DNA from: Mixophyes australis
Taxonomy: Eukaryota > Chordata > Amphibia > Anura > Limnodynastidae
Length of the DNA stretch: 64,000 nucleotides
NCBI GenBank assembly: GCA_036250195.1
Contig: JAVHZZ010000006.1
Coordinates: forward strand, 161,193,224 to 161,257,223
Direction of reading: 5' to 3'
Shown: in pieces, positions 1 through 11,300 of the stretch
Numbering within the stretch: the first letter of the stretch is position 1
Layout: the number at the start of each line of letters is the position of its first letter
Notes under the pieces: generated by a model
The model's input: only the letters and a program-made list of their open reading frames with translations
Database searches by the model: none
What the model was told of the DNA's origin: nothing
Program-made: the position numbers and the translations under genes

Positions 1-252
1 AATCTAGATGGAACATGGTAAAATCCTGTTCTGTCCAAATATTTCATGAAAAGGACACATGTGTTTTAACTATAGGGCTACACAGTAGAGTCTATGGATG
101 TTGCCTGGAATGTGTGTGTGTGAGTGTGGGGGGGGCACGAAAAAAAAGGTAGTGGAGGCTCACTTATGGGACAGCCCAGTGGAATGTCAATGATACTACG
201 AACAACATTAAATAGACATTATACTGAACAATGGATATATGCATTAACTTAC
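1..252. other. Start of the CDH4 intron downstream of exon 253-390
   Basis: This is intronic sequence after the last visible CDH4 exon. It has a short GT-rich and purine-rich run near 110-150. I see no gene or recognisable mobile element. Confidence 0.6.
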
Positions 253-390
253 CATTTTGGAGGTAAATTCGGGGGGATTGTCATTGACATCTGCAACAGT
301 TATGATAGCTGTTGCCGTATTCGACAATCCATGGTTTAAGTTCCCCTCCATGTCTGTGGCTTGAATGACAACTGTGTACTGCTGGACTTT
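253..390 (-). CDS. CDH4: CDH4 (R-cadherin) coding exon: end of EC2 and EC2-EC3 linker
   Basis: This 138-bp exon encodes 46 residues of a classical type I cadherin, a calcium-dependent homophilic adhesion protein of the plasma membrane. It begins [16 protein letters not shown] and contains the calcium-binding linker DVNDNPPEF that joins EC2 to EC3. On the minus strand an AG acceptor (391-392, after a short pyrimidine run) and a GT donor (251-252, GTAAGT) flank it, and both ends are phase 0. The length matches what I recall for the corresponding exon of neuronal classical cadherins. Residues such as [17 protein letters not shown] fit R-cadherin better than N-cadherin, although paralogue choice from 46 residues is an inference. 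It joins in frame with the exon at 30228-30400, which ends with LDRE. The following intron runs off the window start. Confidence 0.9.
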
Positions 391-3300
391 CTGCAAGAAC
401 AGACACAGACATACAGTTAAATACAAGATAATGTGACTATAAAGTAACATGTCACACACACAGTGTAGAAACCAACCTCATGCAGTGTCCACTTGTTGTT
501 TATAAGCATTATGTATGTTCTATCTACCAATACAAGCCCTATATGGAGATACATTCTGTCATTTAAGCCCAGTTTATTTGTGTTTGTGAAGCTGTATGAT
601 GTTCCTCAGATTAATGAGAAGAGACTTACCCATGCCTACGCTGCGACACACCAGCTACTTTATGGAACTACTTCACTACATTGTAGGGAGTAATGGGGTT
701 TAGACAAGCTGAGCACACTCACATAACCGTCATTGCTTTACTAGTTAGGAGATTAACAGTAAGGGGCTAACGCAGAGTGGGACGTTCACCGGATGTGTAA
801 AGTATCTTTGTGAGACTAACTCTGCCCATGCCCAGATAGAGGGTGCCGGCATATGCACCTATGCAGGCGTACTCTATTCTGGCATTTATGCCTGCTTGTG
901 CCTGTAGAGGTGGACAGGAGAGGAAAGGGGCAGAGTTCAGTAAATGTATGTTTACGTAAATCCATGTAGAGCTATAGAGACAAGTATATTTGAAGGAGTA
1001 TATGCTGCACCTGCTACAAGGCACATGCAAATTCAGGCTGCTGCTGCTGACTTCTCATAAACCAGGCCCATATGCTGCCGATGTGGAGGCATATGCACCT
1101 CGAGATGTGTGCGGCTCTGCATATGGTTGAAAGTGAAAGCTATTTTCTCTGCTCTTTTAGAGTTATTTACGCCCATTTTACCAACAACTCTGCATCAGCC
1201 CCTAAATATTAGAATTTCCTAAAGAAAGTTACGCTTCCTGTACCAGTTTTGCACCAGTGACCTGAATATTTGACCGACATAATGAGCATTTCAGCTGTAA
1301 AGTGAAGGATGGGAACTGGGAACAGCAGTTTCTAATCACAAATGCATTCATATCATTCGTATAATTGACCATTGAAGACATTTATCATCCTCTGCAGAAT
1401 TCCTTCAATAATGTAATTAAGGATTAGATTGGAAAATCAGTGTCGATGGATATTTATGCTGGGACAGTCACAGGAAATAGACAGAAGACTGTAAATAATT
1501 AGTCTGCACTTGGATTACCAGGAGAAGGATTCTCTAGGGTTCAGAATTAGTCTCTAATAGTGCTTATTCTAGGATTGCAGTCACTGCAAATAAATCATGA
1601 AATTATGTTTACTGAAGGGAGAGATTAGGGTAGTGCTGATGGCATTAGAAAGTTAAGATGTTTCAAGTACCAAAACTGGTGTCACTTGGGGTCTCAGCTC
1701 TTTGACTGTCAATGAGAACATTGCTAATGACATTTTATAACCAGTGTACAGCCTGCATACATTATAAATGCATCAGAGTTTTGGAAGGAGAGGCCATGAA
1801 CCAAAGAGCTTACAATCTGTATGAAGGAATGGAGAAATGTGTAAATGTGTGCCTAGTGCACACTTGGGCCAGTGTTTTGGGATGTATTTGTGGCTCACAA
1901 TATTAAGCTCAATGGGTCTCAAGAATTTAAATGAAATTAAGGAGTTGGAAACAATTAATAAAGATGATCAGTAAGAGATTTATTTAAAATAATAAAAAAG
2001 AACTTAGATATGGTTTTTAAATGTTTGCTCTGGACATTTCCCGATAGGAATACCACGACAGCTTAGATACTGTTCTCCCTATATATATATATATATATAC
2101 ATATATATACACACACACACACCTCCATCCCCATCTTACCTGCTAAAATCTCAAAGCAAAGTGTGTGGATTTGCTTTACTGAGTACTGAACGGGAAATAT
2201 TTCCAGGAGACGGCAGTATCTGATAGGCTGGTGTACTGTATTGAGACAGTTTTATGTATCTGTGTGGTATGTGCAATCAGTGTGCTGACCAGTGTGCTAA
2301 TTTTTCATTAGCATTGTGTGTATGTGTGTTATTCATTTTCAGTAAAAGGCAGCACTACCTATATACACAATATTAATATTTCCACTCTCTGCCTCATGAG
2401 TGACATTTCCATGTGACAAAACATTAGAGGACAAAGCACTGACAACCTGCATTGTGACAGCACTCCCGAAAAGCCAACTTCTACAAATCAGAACAGATTT
2501 AGGGAAGCTGCAGGAGAAATCCATAGTTGGGCAGAATACAGTTAAATCAATGTTTCTAATCCAAGCTGACTTTCCTTCCTGACTGTGTGTATGAACTGTG
2601 AGTGAACCGCTCCTGTGCATAGAAAGAGTTCTGACAGTTTGTGAGAACCAAGGAAGAGGAGAGCTGCTTATTACGCACTGAAATATACATTTTCTTACAG
2701 GCTTTGTCTATGCATTGCATGTCTACATCTATAGAGGTTACTGGTGTTTTTTCATTTTCTGCCTTCTTATTGAATAACAATGCATGTTTACACTTAAACC
2801 ACTTCAAATCCAGATGTGATTTACACCTTAATAATATGACCAATTGTACCATTGTTGTGACGTGATTTACTGGGAAGTGTGTTGTTTTTTTTTTAATGGA
2901 CAGCTGGGAGACACTTGCTGCCTAAAACTGTTCCATTGCTTTTAGAGGATCAGTCACTCCTATGCATACTCTGTTGCAAAAATTCTTCAGCTCCAAAAAA
3001 CCCTGATAAAAACCTTTAAAATTAAAGTCATCTATGATCTGAGATAGAGCGGTCCATCCTTAGCACTTTTGCCAGAAGACTATTCCATGACACCATTACT
3101 TTAATGAAACCTGCATCTTAGTAGATAAATATAGTTTCATGCGCATGCTTCCAATTTCAACTTATTTACTTGACATGCTGTCTGAGCCCACGAAAGGTTA
3201 TACCAGCTGATAATTGTATGTGATTCCAATCAAACTAAATACACATTCTGCAGCTACGACAACAATGGCTTGTCTTTATGGTGTTCACAGCACGAACACT

Positions 3301-4517
3301 GCCACCCAAATCAGAATTTGATGAATAAATTAATTAAAGCAGATAATGGTTGATAATGATTTTCATTAGCAGGAGAACCGAGTCCTAGTCTTCTCTACCA
3401 TTGTGATGATTATAATCTGACACACAGTTTGCCACTGCTGAATAGAAGAATCATCTGGGGGAGTTTGGGGGCATAGAGGTATTTTGGGAATAAATCATTT
3501 ACAACAGAAATGTGAAACCTCATAGACGTATCAGTTTTTCTCACACTGAAATAACAGGAGCAAGTGTCCAGACAAGAGAAGTGTATAATCCAGTGTCAAC
3601 TGATCAGACTATAGTTCTATGGATGTATAGATGATTTCTAAGAGGTACACGTACTCTCTAATGAGTGTCTGAACTCATTCTTCTCACCCTGTGTGATAAT
3701 TCATTAAACTACATCACAGTCTGCAGTGAACCTGACACCTCTCTGTATAAATGTTCATCCTCTTGGGATCCTTGACAACTTTACTGTAAGTGCCAGACAA
3801 ATCTGGAAGACTTTCAAGGGGTTTGTAGTACAGAAAAAAAGTGTCTTTTATATGGAAATGGATCAAAATGAAAAAGATCAAATTGAAGTCTGAGAAAATG
3901 AAATGTTTTCTGTAGCAGGACAGCATTGTTCACCCAGGACTGGGTGTTTAACGTTTGTCCTGTGTACTAGATAGGGACCACTAATGCTATAGAGGCTATC
4001 AGACCCGCCATTACCCTGAGCCATGTCAGTGACATTCATATATGGTAGACTGATCCATTGTCCCTCATCACATTTCTTTTATTATATTTGTGCCAGCACA
4101 TAAAATACATGTTGATTTAATTGGTGATACATTTATTGTTTATATACACTCTTTATGGGAGATGGTTAAGGCTGGGGCCAGGCAGCTTTATGCATATGGG
4201 GGTTGAAACATGCCCAGATCTTTCCATATGATACATATTATTCCCCAACACTTTTATAACACACTACTTTAAGAATAATTGCACAGCCCACAATATTCCC
4301 AATTGAGCTGGTATGTTGAGTCTGTCCCACTTCAACATTTCAGTGAGTCCATGACTTGGCATCAGTTTACAGTAATCTGAAATCAATAAACAATTTCAGA
4401 GTTGTACGTATTGACTGAACCAGGCACACGTGTTCTATGGATACATAGCATTTAGTCCCACCCTTCTACCATCTTTACCATTTCAAATTAATATTTCATG
4501 CAACTTTTTTTTTACAG
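391..4517. other. CDH4 intron, mostly unique sequence
   Basis: The interval is AT-rich, with only short chance frames and no protein family motifs. It contains one TA/CA microsatellite (2080-2123). The stretch 3090-3400 is non-repetitive and dense in TAAT cores and could be a conserved regulatory element, but that cannot be judged from one sequence. No transposon ends were found. Confidence 0.5.
2080..2123. repeat. (TA)n/(CA)n microsatellite
   Basis: Alternating TA dinucleotides run into CA dinucleotides. It is a simple repeat in the CDH4 intron and likely polymorphic. Confidence 0.9.
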
Positions 4518-4532
4518 GTAAGAGGATTAAAT

Positions 4533-6445
4533 ATGATCTCCCATTATAATCTCGCTCCCTGGCTGATTTCCTCCACTTCAAGTTTATCCTCTCCTCCTAC
4601 AGCTCTGCCCTCTCGCTCGCTAAGCAATCCTTCTTTAAATCCCTCATCTCCTCCCAGTCCTCCAACCCCCGCCGCCTCTTCGCTACCTTTAACACTCTCC
4701 TGTCTCCCCCACCTCCCCCCCTCCCTTCCTCCTTATCTGCCACTGACTTCACCTCCTTTTTCTCCTCTAAAATCGCGGCCATCAGACTTGAAATCTCCTC
4801 CTCCACCCACTCTTCCGCCACCCCCCCTCTCGCCCTTCCTCCCCCCTCCACTCCCCCCCCCTCTCCCCCCAGCTACCAACTCCTTCTCTCCTTCCGCCCC
4901 ACCTCGGGTGAGGAAGTCCACTCTCTCATTTCTTCTTCCCCCCCTTCTACCTGCCCCCAGGACCCCATTCCCTTCTCACCTTCTTCGCTCCCTTTCCGCC
5001 TCCATCTGCTCCCACCTCGCTCACCTCTTTAATCTGTCCCTCTCCACCGGCATCTTCCCCTCCACCTTTAAACATGCTCTCGTCTCACCCATTCTCAAGA
5101 AACCTAATCTTGACCCCACCTCACTCTCTAATTACCGCCCCATTTCCCTTCTCCCATTTGCCTCCAAAATACTCGAGAGACTTGTCTGCAACCGTCTCTC
5201 CACCTACCTCTCTGAACACTCCCTCCTTGACCCTCTCCAATCAGTCTTCCGCCCCCTCCATTCCACTGAAACTGCCCTGGCTCAAGTTACAAATGATCTC
5301 CTCTCGGCTAAAGCCATGGGCCACTACTCCCTCCTGATTCTCCTCGACCCCTCAGCGGCCTTTGACACCGTTGACCACCCCCTCCTGCTTCACACCCTTC
5401 AGTCCATTGGCCTCTCCGGTACCGTCCTCTCCTGGTTCACCTCTTACCTTGCCGACCGTTCCTTCTCTGTTTCCACCTCTGATTCTCTCTCCCCTTCTTC
5501 CTCCCTTCCAGTTGGGGTCCCTCAGGGCTCTGTCCTTGGACCCTTACTATTCTCACTATACACCTCTTCTCTGGGTGCACTCATCAGCTCCTTCGGCCTC
5601 AAGTACCACCTTTATGCTGATGACACTCAACTCTACCTTTCCTCTCCTGATCTCTCTCCCTCCCTTCTTTCCAGGGTATCCGCATGCCTCTCTGCCATCT
5701 CCTCCTGGATGTCCTCTAGATTTCTTAAACTCAATCTTGCTAAAACTGAACTCATTGTCTTTCCTCCCTCTCGTACCTCCTTCCCCTCTGACCTCTCCAT
5801 CACTGTTGACAACTCATATATCTCCCCTGTTCCCCAACTCCACTGCCTAGGTGTCATCCTCGACTCCTCTCTCTCCTTTGCCCCTCACATTCACTCTCTC
5901 GCCAAATCCTGCCGTTTCCAGCTTCGCAACATTGCCCGCATTCGGCCCTTCCTCTCCCAGGATGCCACCAAATCTCTCGTCCACTCTCTGATTATCTCCC
6001 GCTTGGACTACTGCAACCTTCTCCTTATCGGCCTTCCCCTCTCTCATCTCGTTCCCCTTAGATCTGTACTTAACGCTGCTGCTAGGCTTATTTTCCTCTC
6101 TCGCCGTTCCACCTCTATATCCCCACTCTACCAAGCCCTTCACTGGCTCCCCTTCCCCTACAGAATCCTTTTCAAGCTCCTCACTCTGACTTACAAGGCC
6201 CTCGCCAACTCCACTGCTCCCTACATCTCTAACCTTATCTCTATTCACACTCCCTCCCGCTCACTGCGATCGTCCAACGATCGTCGCCTCTCTTCCCCTC
6301 TGATTACCTCCTCTCACGCACGTATCCAAGACTTCTCCCGCGCCGCTCCCCTCCATTGGAACAAGCTCCCCCGCTCCATCAGAACTTCCCCTAATCTGTC
6401 CTCTTCTAAACGAACATTAAAAACCCACCTTTTCCTTAAAGCCTT
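4533..6445 (+). pseudogene. L2-type reverse transcriptase fragment
   Basis: The frame encodes about 638 residues of the C-terminal half of an L2-like LINE polyprotein: fingers with [19 protein letters not shown], motif A with the sequence [11 protein letters not shown] (from residue 275 or so), [14 protein letters not shown], and the catalytic YADD at residues 361-364 (bases 5613-5624). The post-RT section includes [14 protein letters not shown], typical of L2 and CR1 relatives, and NKLPRSIRT near the end. The N-terminal endonuclease is missing; the first 170 residues are a low-complexity Ser/Pro-rich stretch that may be degenerate. The chance continuation past 6445 reads into the gypsy LTR. 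One motif A residue before AAFD differs from the usual form, so activity is doubtful. It is dead as a transposon because of truncation and interruption. Confidence 0.85.
6441..6445. repeat. Target-site duplication GCCTT, left copy
   Basis: These five bases abut the outer edge of the first LTR and are repeated at 20976-20980 after the third LTR. A single 5-bp duplication around the whole three-LTR array shows one integration event for the locus. Confidence 0.9.
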
Positions 6446-6660
6446 TGTCACGGGCACTAGGAGTCTTTACCCAGGGATCACCAGATGGTAGGCTTACCAG
6501 AGCAATGTAGATGGTAATAGGGTACTCTGGTAGCTGGGTGATCACGGAACATGAAATGATGGCTGATGAGATGCTCAGGAAAGTCTATGACTAGCAACAC
6601 TGGTAATAATGAGGTAATAATACACAAGGAACTGTATGGACAAGGACACGTGAAGGTAGT

Positions 6661-6920
6661 CAGTGGTCTGCGATAGCAAGTTGTACCACTGCTATAGTGA
6701 GGAGGAATGTCCAACAGAAACAAGGAGGTGATGAGAGTCAGCGGTCTGCGGATAGCAAGTTGTACCGCTGTCTGAGTGAAGGAATGGAATCCAAGTGGAG
6801 GTATCCGGGTAGTCAGTGGTCTGCGGTAGCAAGTTGTACCACTGCTATGTGAGAGGATAATGGAACAGGTGATACCGGAAACAGGGATCAGTGGTCTGAC
6901 ATCAGCAACTTGTACCACTG
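6661..6920 (-). repeat. Four hairpin repeats in LTR leader, copy 1
   Basis: Four units of 31-32 bp lie at 6661-6691, 6739-6770, 6814-6844 and 6889-6920. Three have stem CAGTGGT/ACCACTG. The second has CAGCGGT/ACCGCTG, a compensatory change in both arms. Each loop holds a smaller TGC/GCA or CTG/CAG stem. They would lie in the 5' leader RNA of the element. Confidence 0.8.
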
Positions 6921-7684
6921 AATATATATGTGAGGAGGTGCACGGGGGAAGACTGCAACACAGGATATACACAGGCACCTTATACACGATCCACAGTAAT
7001 ATGCACAATATATACATATATATAAATGACTGAGCAGGTCTGCAATCAGAAAGTCTCTTGAAGTAGTCCAGCACAATGATAACACAGTCAATGATGGCAA
7101 TAGACTCAGCGGATAGCAGACTCCAGAGAGAACCAAACACAGTCCAGCAAGATATGCAATACACAGCACAGTCAATGAGAAGTATGCATACCGTGGTTCA
7201 GAAGTAGCAGTCAGATGGGAATGCAGCGGTACCTGAGCGGCAGGAGGCCGACTGGATAGGAAGTCCCTGGATAGGTGAGGCAGCGGTCTAGCAGGTGCAG
7301 CGCACAGGTGAGTAGACCAACAGGGGCACGAATCCACAGGAGTCAGCAACACGTGGAACTGGACTCATAGGGGACCCAGGAGAATGGAGATGATCCAGCA
7401 GAGGGTAGTAGATGAGATACAAATCCAATGCTGACAGGAGGGTAGAGACCAGTGGAACACGTGAAGGCGTGGAGAGCGGATCAGCAGGAGATGGACGATA
7501 GCGCTGACCACAGCAGCAGGACTCAGCGGCACACGGAGGTAACCAGTAGCAACCAAAGGAACCAACAGCGATGGGACACAGGAGTGCAGCGCAGGCCAGG
7601 AGCTGTTGATCACGAAGTGTAGCAGATGGTAATGAAAGCGGCAGTCTCGAGGAAGACACAGAAGAGATGAGATGAGTCTGCAGT

Positions 7685-8113
7685 GCACCGGGCAGCGGAT
7701 AGGAATCAGCTAACAGTCACGATGATGAACACAGGCGAGTTGCAAGCAGGAGACTGTAGTGCACGGAGGCAGCGGATAGTAATCAGCTAGCAGTCACGAT
7801 GATGAACACAGGCGAGTTGCAAGCAGAAGACTGTAGTGCACGGAGGCAGCGGATAGGAATCAGCTAACAGACTTGATGAGAAGCAGGTGAGTGAAGTAAA
7901 AGCTGGAGTGCACGGAGGCAGCGGATAGCAATGAGCAAACAGTCACATTGATATACAATAACGTTGAAGTGGTTTAGAAGACTGTAGTGCACGGAGGCAG
8001 CGGATAGGAATCAGCAAACAGTCCCAATGATATACAATAGCGTTGAAGTGGTTTAGAAGACTGTAGTGCACGGAGGCAGCGGATAGGAATCAGCAAACAG
8101 TCACGATGATACA
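7685..8113 (-). repeat. 72-79 bp tandem array in LTR copy 1
   Basis: Six degenerate units begin with GCAC(C/G)G(G/A)GGCAGCGGATA at about 7685, 7761, 7838, 7910, 7989 and 8068. Equivalent arrays are at 13947-14375 and 20209-20637. Just beyond lie three GTGGT...ACCAC palindromes, two of them GTGGTTTGGAAACCAC (8153-8168, 8179-8194). Confidence 0.85.
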
Positions 8114-8264
8114 GTTGATGGTAGAAGTGGTATGGGAACCACAGTAGTAGAAGTGGTTTGGAAACCACAGGGATAGAAGTGGTTTGGAAACCACAGGAAT
8201 CAGCAGCGCTGAATACACGAGGAATACAGGATCACCTTCAGAGACTCATGGGGAATGAGACTCC

Positions 8265-8322
8265 AAGATCAGGCAACGTGGTGTTGACCACAGGTGCTTA
8301 ATATAGGGAGTGTTGCCTGATC
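8265..8322 (-). promoter_or_regulatory. LTR core promoter, copy 1
   Basis: On the minus strand TATATTA starts at 8305, and 31 nt downstream lies GCCTGATCTT (8274-8265), the start complementary to the primer binding site. A perfect 11-bp inverted repeat (8267-8277 and 8312-8322) brackets the box, and GTGGT-CAAC-ACCAC lies between TATA and start. Confidence 0.65.
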
Positions 8323-8384
8323 TGCCAATTGAGTTAAAGGGATATACACTGAAGTATAGAAAAGGGTTGCGCATGCGCAGACCC

Positions 8385-11300
8385 TCAGGATGGTGGACGG
8401 CCACGGTTCCTAAATGTCCGGGAAGAGGCACTCACGGTCCGGTGAGTGACAGTACCCCCCCTTTCAAAGGTGGGCACAGAACGCCTGGAACCGGGCTTGT
8501 CCGGATTTTTGGAGTAAAACTTCTTCAAAAGGGCAGGAGCATTAAGATCTTCAGCTTTGATCCAAGAGCGCTCCTCAGGACCAAAGCCCTTCCAATGAAC
8601 GAGGAAGTGGAGGACTCCTCGCGAAATTTTTGCATCTAGTACCTCGGTAATCTCGAAATCCTCCTCCTGATGAACTTGAACTGGCTGCGGAGCTGAGGGA
8701 GGAGTTGAGAAACGGTTGATAATAAGAGGTTTGAGTAAGGATACATGGAAGGCATTAGAAATCCGAAGATTCTTAGGAAGAAGGAGTTTCACACATACTG
8801 GATTGATAACTTGAATGATCCTATATGGACCAATAAAACGAGGGGCGAATTTCATGGATGGAACCTTCAAACGAATATTTTTTGTGGATAACCAGACACG
8901 ATCTCCAATTTTTAGTGGTGGAATAGCCCGCCTCTTCTTATCAGCGAAAGATTTATATTTGACAGATGTCTTCTTTAAACAGGTTTTGACCTGAGACCAG
9001 ATATTTTTAAAGGTCTGACAAACAGTTTCCACCGCAGGAACTTGGGTGGGCGGGAGGGCAGGAAATTCCGGAAAAGACGGATGGTGACCGTAGACCACAA
9101 AAAATGGAGTTTTGGATGATGACTCATGGTACATGTTGTTATGGGCGAACTCAGCCCAAGGGAGTAACTCTACCCAGTTGTCTTGATTGGCTGATGAAAA
9201 TATTCTTATAAAAGTCTCAAGATCTTGATTGACACGTTCGGTTTGTCCATTGGATTGCGGATGGTAAGAAGATGAGAGTGCTAATCGTATGCCCAAGGTT
9301 TTACAAAGGGCTCGCCGGAATCTGGACACGAATTGTACTCCTCTATCAGACACAATCTCAGATGGACATCCATGGATACGGAAGATCTCTTTAATGAAAT
9401 GTTCAGCCAGGATAGACGAGGAAGGCAAACCAGACAGAGGGATGAAATGAGCCATCTTCGAAAATCTGTCCACTACCACCCAAATAGTGTTATGGTTTTT
9501 ACTAGGTGGTAAGTCAGTAACGAAATCCATACTAATATGGGTCCATGGTTTGGACGGAATGGGTAGTGGTCGCAGCAACCCTGCTGGAGTTCTGCGGGAG
9601 GATTTGAATTGCGAACATAATTCACAGGAAGCAATGAACTCTTTGACGTCTCTCCTCATTGAAGGCCACCAGTAACTTCGAGAGAGGATCTCCAAAGTCT
9701 TGTGTTCACCGGCGTGTCCAGAAAAACGAGAGGCATGGAACCACGAAAGGATTTTCCTCCTTAGAATAGGAGGCACGAGGGTCTTCCCAAATGGTAGCGT
9801 TCTGGAGGATGAAGCAGCCAGTGAGATACATTTGGGGTCTAGAATGGTATGGTTGGAAACCTCTTCTATATCAGAGGACGTAACAAAGGCTCTAGATAAA
9901 GCATCAGCTTTTTTGTTCTTGGCAGCTGGTTTGAAGGTAATTATTAATTCAAAACGGGAAAAGAAAAGAGACCATCTTGCTTGACGAGGGTTCAAGCATT
10001 GGGCAGACTGGAGATATGACAAGTTCTTATGATCCGTGAAGATCGTCACCGGATGGCGAGCTCCCTCCAATAAGTATCTCCATTCCTCTAATGCGGCTTT
10101 GATAGCCAGTAATTCCTTGTCCCCGATGGTATAATTCTTCTCTGCGGGTAGGAGACCCCGAGAATAGAAGGCACAAGGATGGAATTTTTGCTGTTCCGAG
10201 CGTTGGGAGAGAATAGCTCCTAAGCCCACATTAGAGGCATCTACTTCTAGGAAGAAGGGGAGTGTCACATCAGGCTGTCGAAGGATTGGAGCCGAAGAGA
10301 AGGACTCTTTTAATGTTTGAAAGGCTTGAATAGCCTCAGTTGACCATTGCTTAGGATTAGCCCCTTTTCGAGTCAGGGCCACAATAGGAGATGCAATGGA
10401 AGAAAAGTCTTGAATGAAGCGTCTATAGTAATTGGCAAAACCTAGAAAACGCTGGATCGCACGAAGAGTAGTTGGCTGGGGCCAATGTAGTACAGCATTC
10501 ACCTTGTCTGGATCCATCTTCAGGCCAACTCCGGAAACTATATACCCCAAGAATGGAATCTGGGGTAATTCGAATGAACATTTTTCTAATTTACAGAACA
10601 ATGAATTTTTCCGTAGCCTGGAGAGGACTTCTGCCACATGTTGGTGGTGAGAAGGCAGGTCCTGTGAAAAAATCAATATGTCGTCCAGGTAGACGACGAC
10701 ACATACATACAATAAGTCCCGAAAAATCTCATTGATGAAGCCCTGAAAAACAGCGGGGGCATTACACAGCCCGAAAGGCATTACCAGATATTCGTAATGC
10801 CCGTCTCTGGTGTTAAACGCTGTCTTCCATTCGTCACCGGAACGGATTCTGATTAAATTGTAGGCACCACGAAGATCCAACTTAGTAAAAATACGGGCTC
10901 CCTTGATGCGGTCAAATAGCTCAGTGATCAACGGAATGGGATACCGATTCTTGATAGTAATGGCATTGAGTCCACGAAAATCTATACAAGGGCGTAATGA
11001 TCCATCCTTCTTTTTGACAAAGAAGAACCCAGCTCCAGCGGGCGAGGTGGAAGGTCGAATGAACCCACGCTGGAGGTTCTCCCGTATATACTCAGATGTA
11101 GCTTGAGTTTCAGGTAACGAGAGTGGGTAGACCCGGCCCCTGGGAGGAGTCTTGCCAGGAAGAAGGTCAATCGGACAATCCCAAGAACGATGAGGAGGAA
11201 GACGTTCAGACTGAGCTTTATCAAAAACATCGGTAAATGAAGCATATTGAGGAGGGAGTCCCGGAGAAATAGCTGAGATGGAAGCTTGCTGTACCTTGAG

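Larger units (their letters stand above)
4518..6445 (+). mobile_element. L2-clade LINE, 5' portion, truncated and split by a gypsy insertion
   Basis: This is a 5'-truncated non-LTR retrotransposon that starts close to a T-tract at about 4505. Its reverse-transcriptase frame is open from 4533 into the insertion point. The host copy is cut at GCCTT (6441-6445), the target site of the gypsy element, and resumes at 20976 with the same GCCTT followed by CCAGTCTCATGCCTAA. The coding strand is strikingly pyrimidine-rich, with long runs of CT between 4560 and 5200. It lies antisense to CDH4. The exact 5' boundary is uncertain by tens of bases. Confidence 0.85.
6446..8451 (-). repeat. LTR copy 1 (3' LTR of the downstream unit)
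   Basis: The 2006-bp repeat has terminal TGTCAC and GTGACA. On the minus strand, U3 is about 177 nt (8451-8275) and includes a TATATTA box. The proposed transcript start is 8274, leaving an unusually long R-U5 of about 1.8 kb. It carries four hairpin repeats (6661-6920), six units of a 72-79 bp tandem repeat (7685-8113) and small palindromes (8121-8195). The pol frame ends inside its U3. I found no AATAAA on the sense strand. Confidence 0.92.

Noticed and set aside
4597..6248. Minus-strand Glu/Gly-rich frames opposite the L2 frame
   Set aside because: They are the complement of a pyrimidine-rich coding strand and show only low-complexity composition.
6478..7688. Minus-strand frames of 107 to 228 codons inside each LTR
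   Set aside because: They lie in repeated, hairpin-rich leader sequence, overlap one another in different frames, and have no domain or codon signature. They recur in all three LTRs only because the LTRs are copies.
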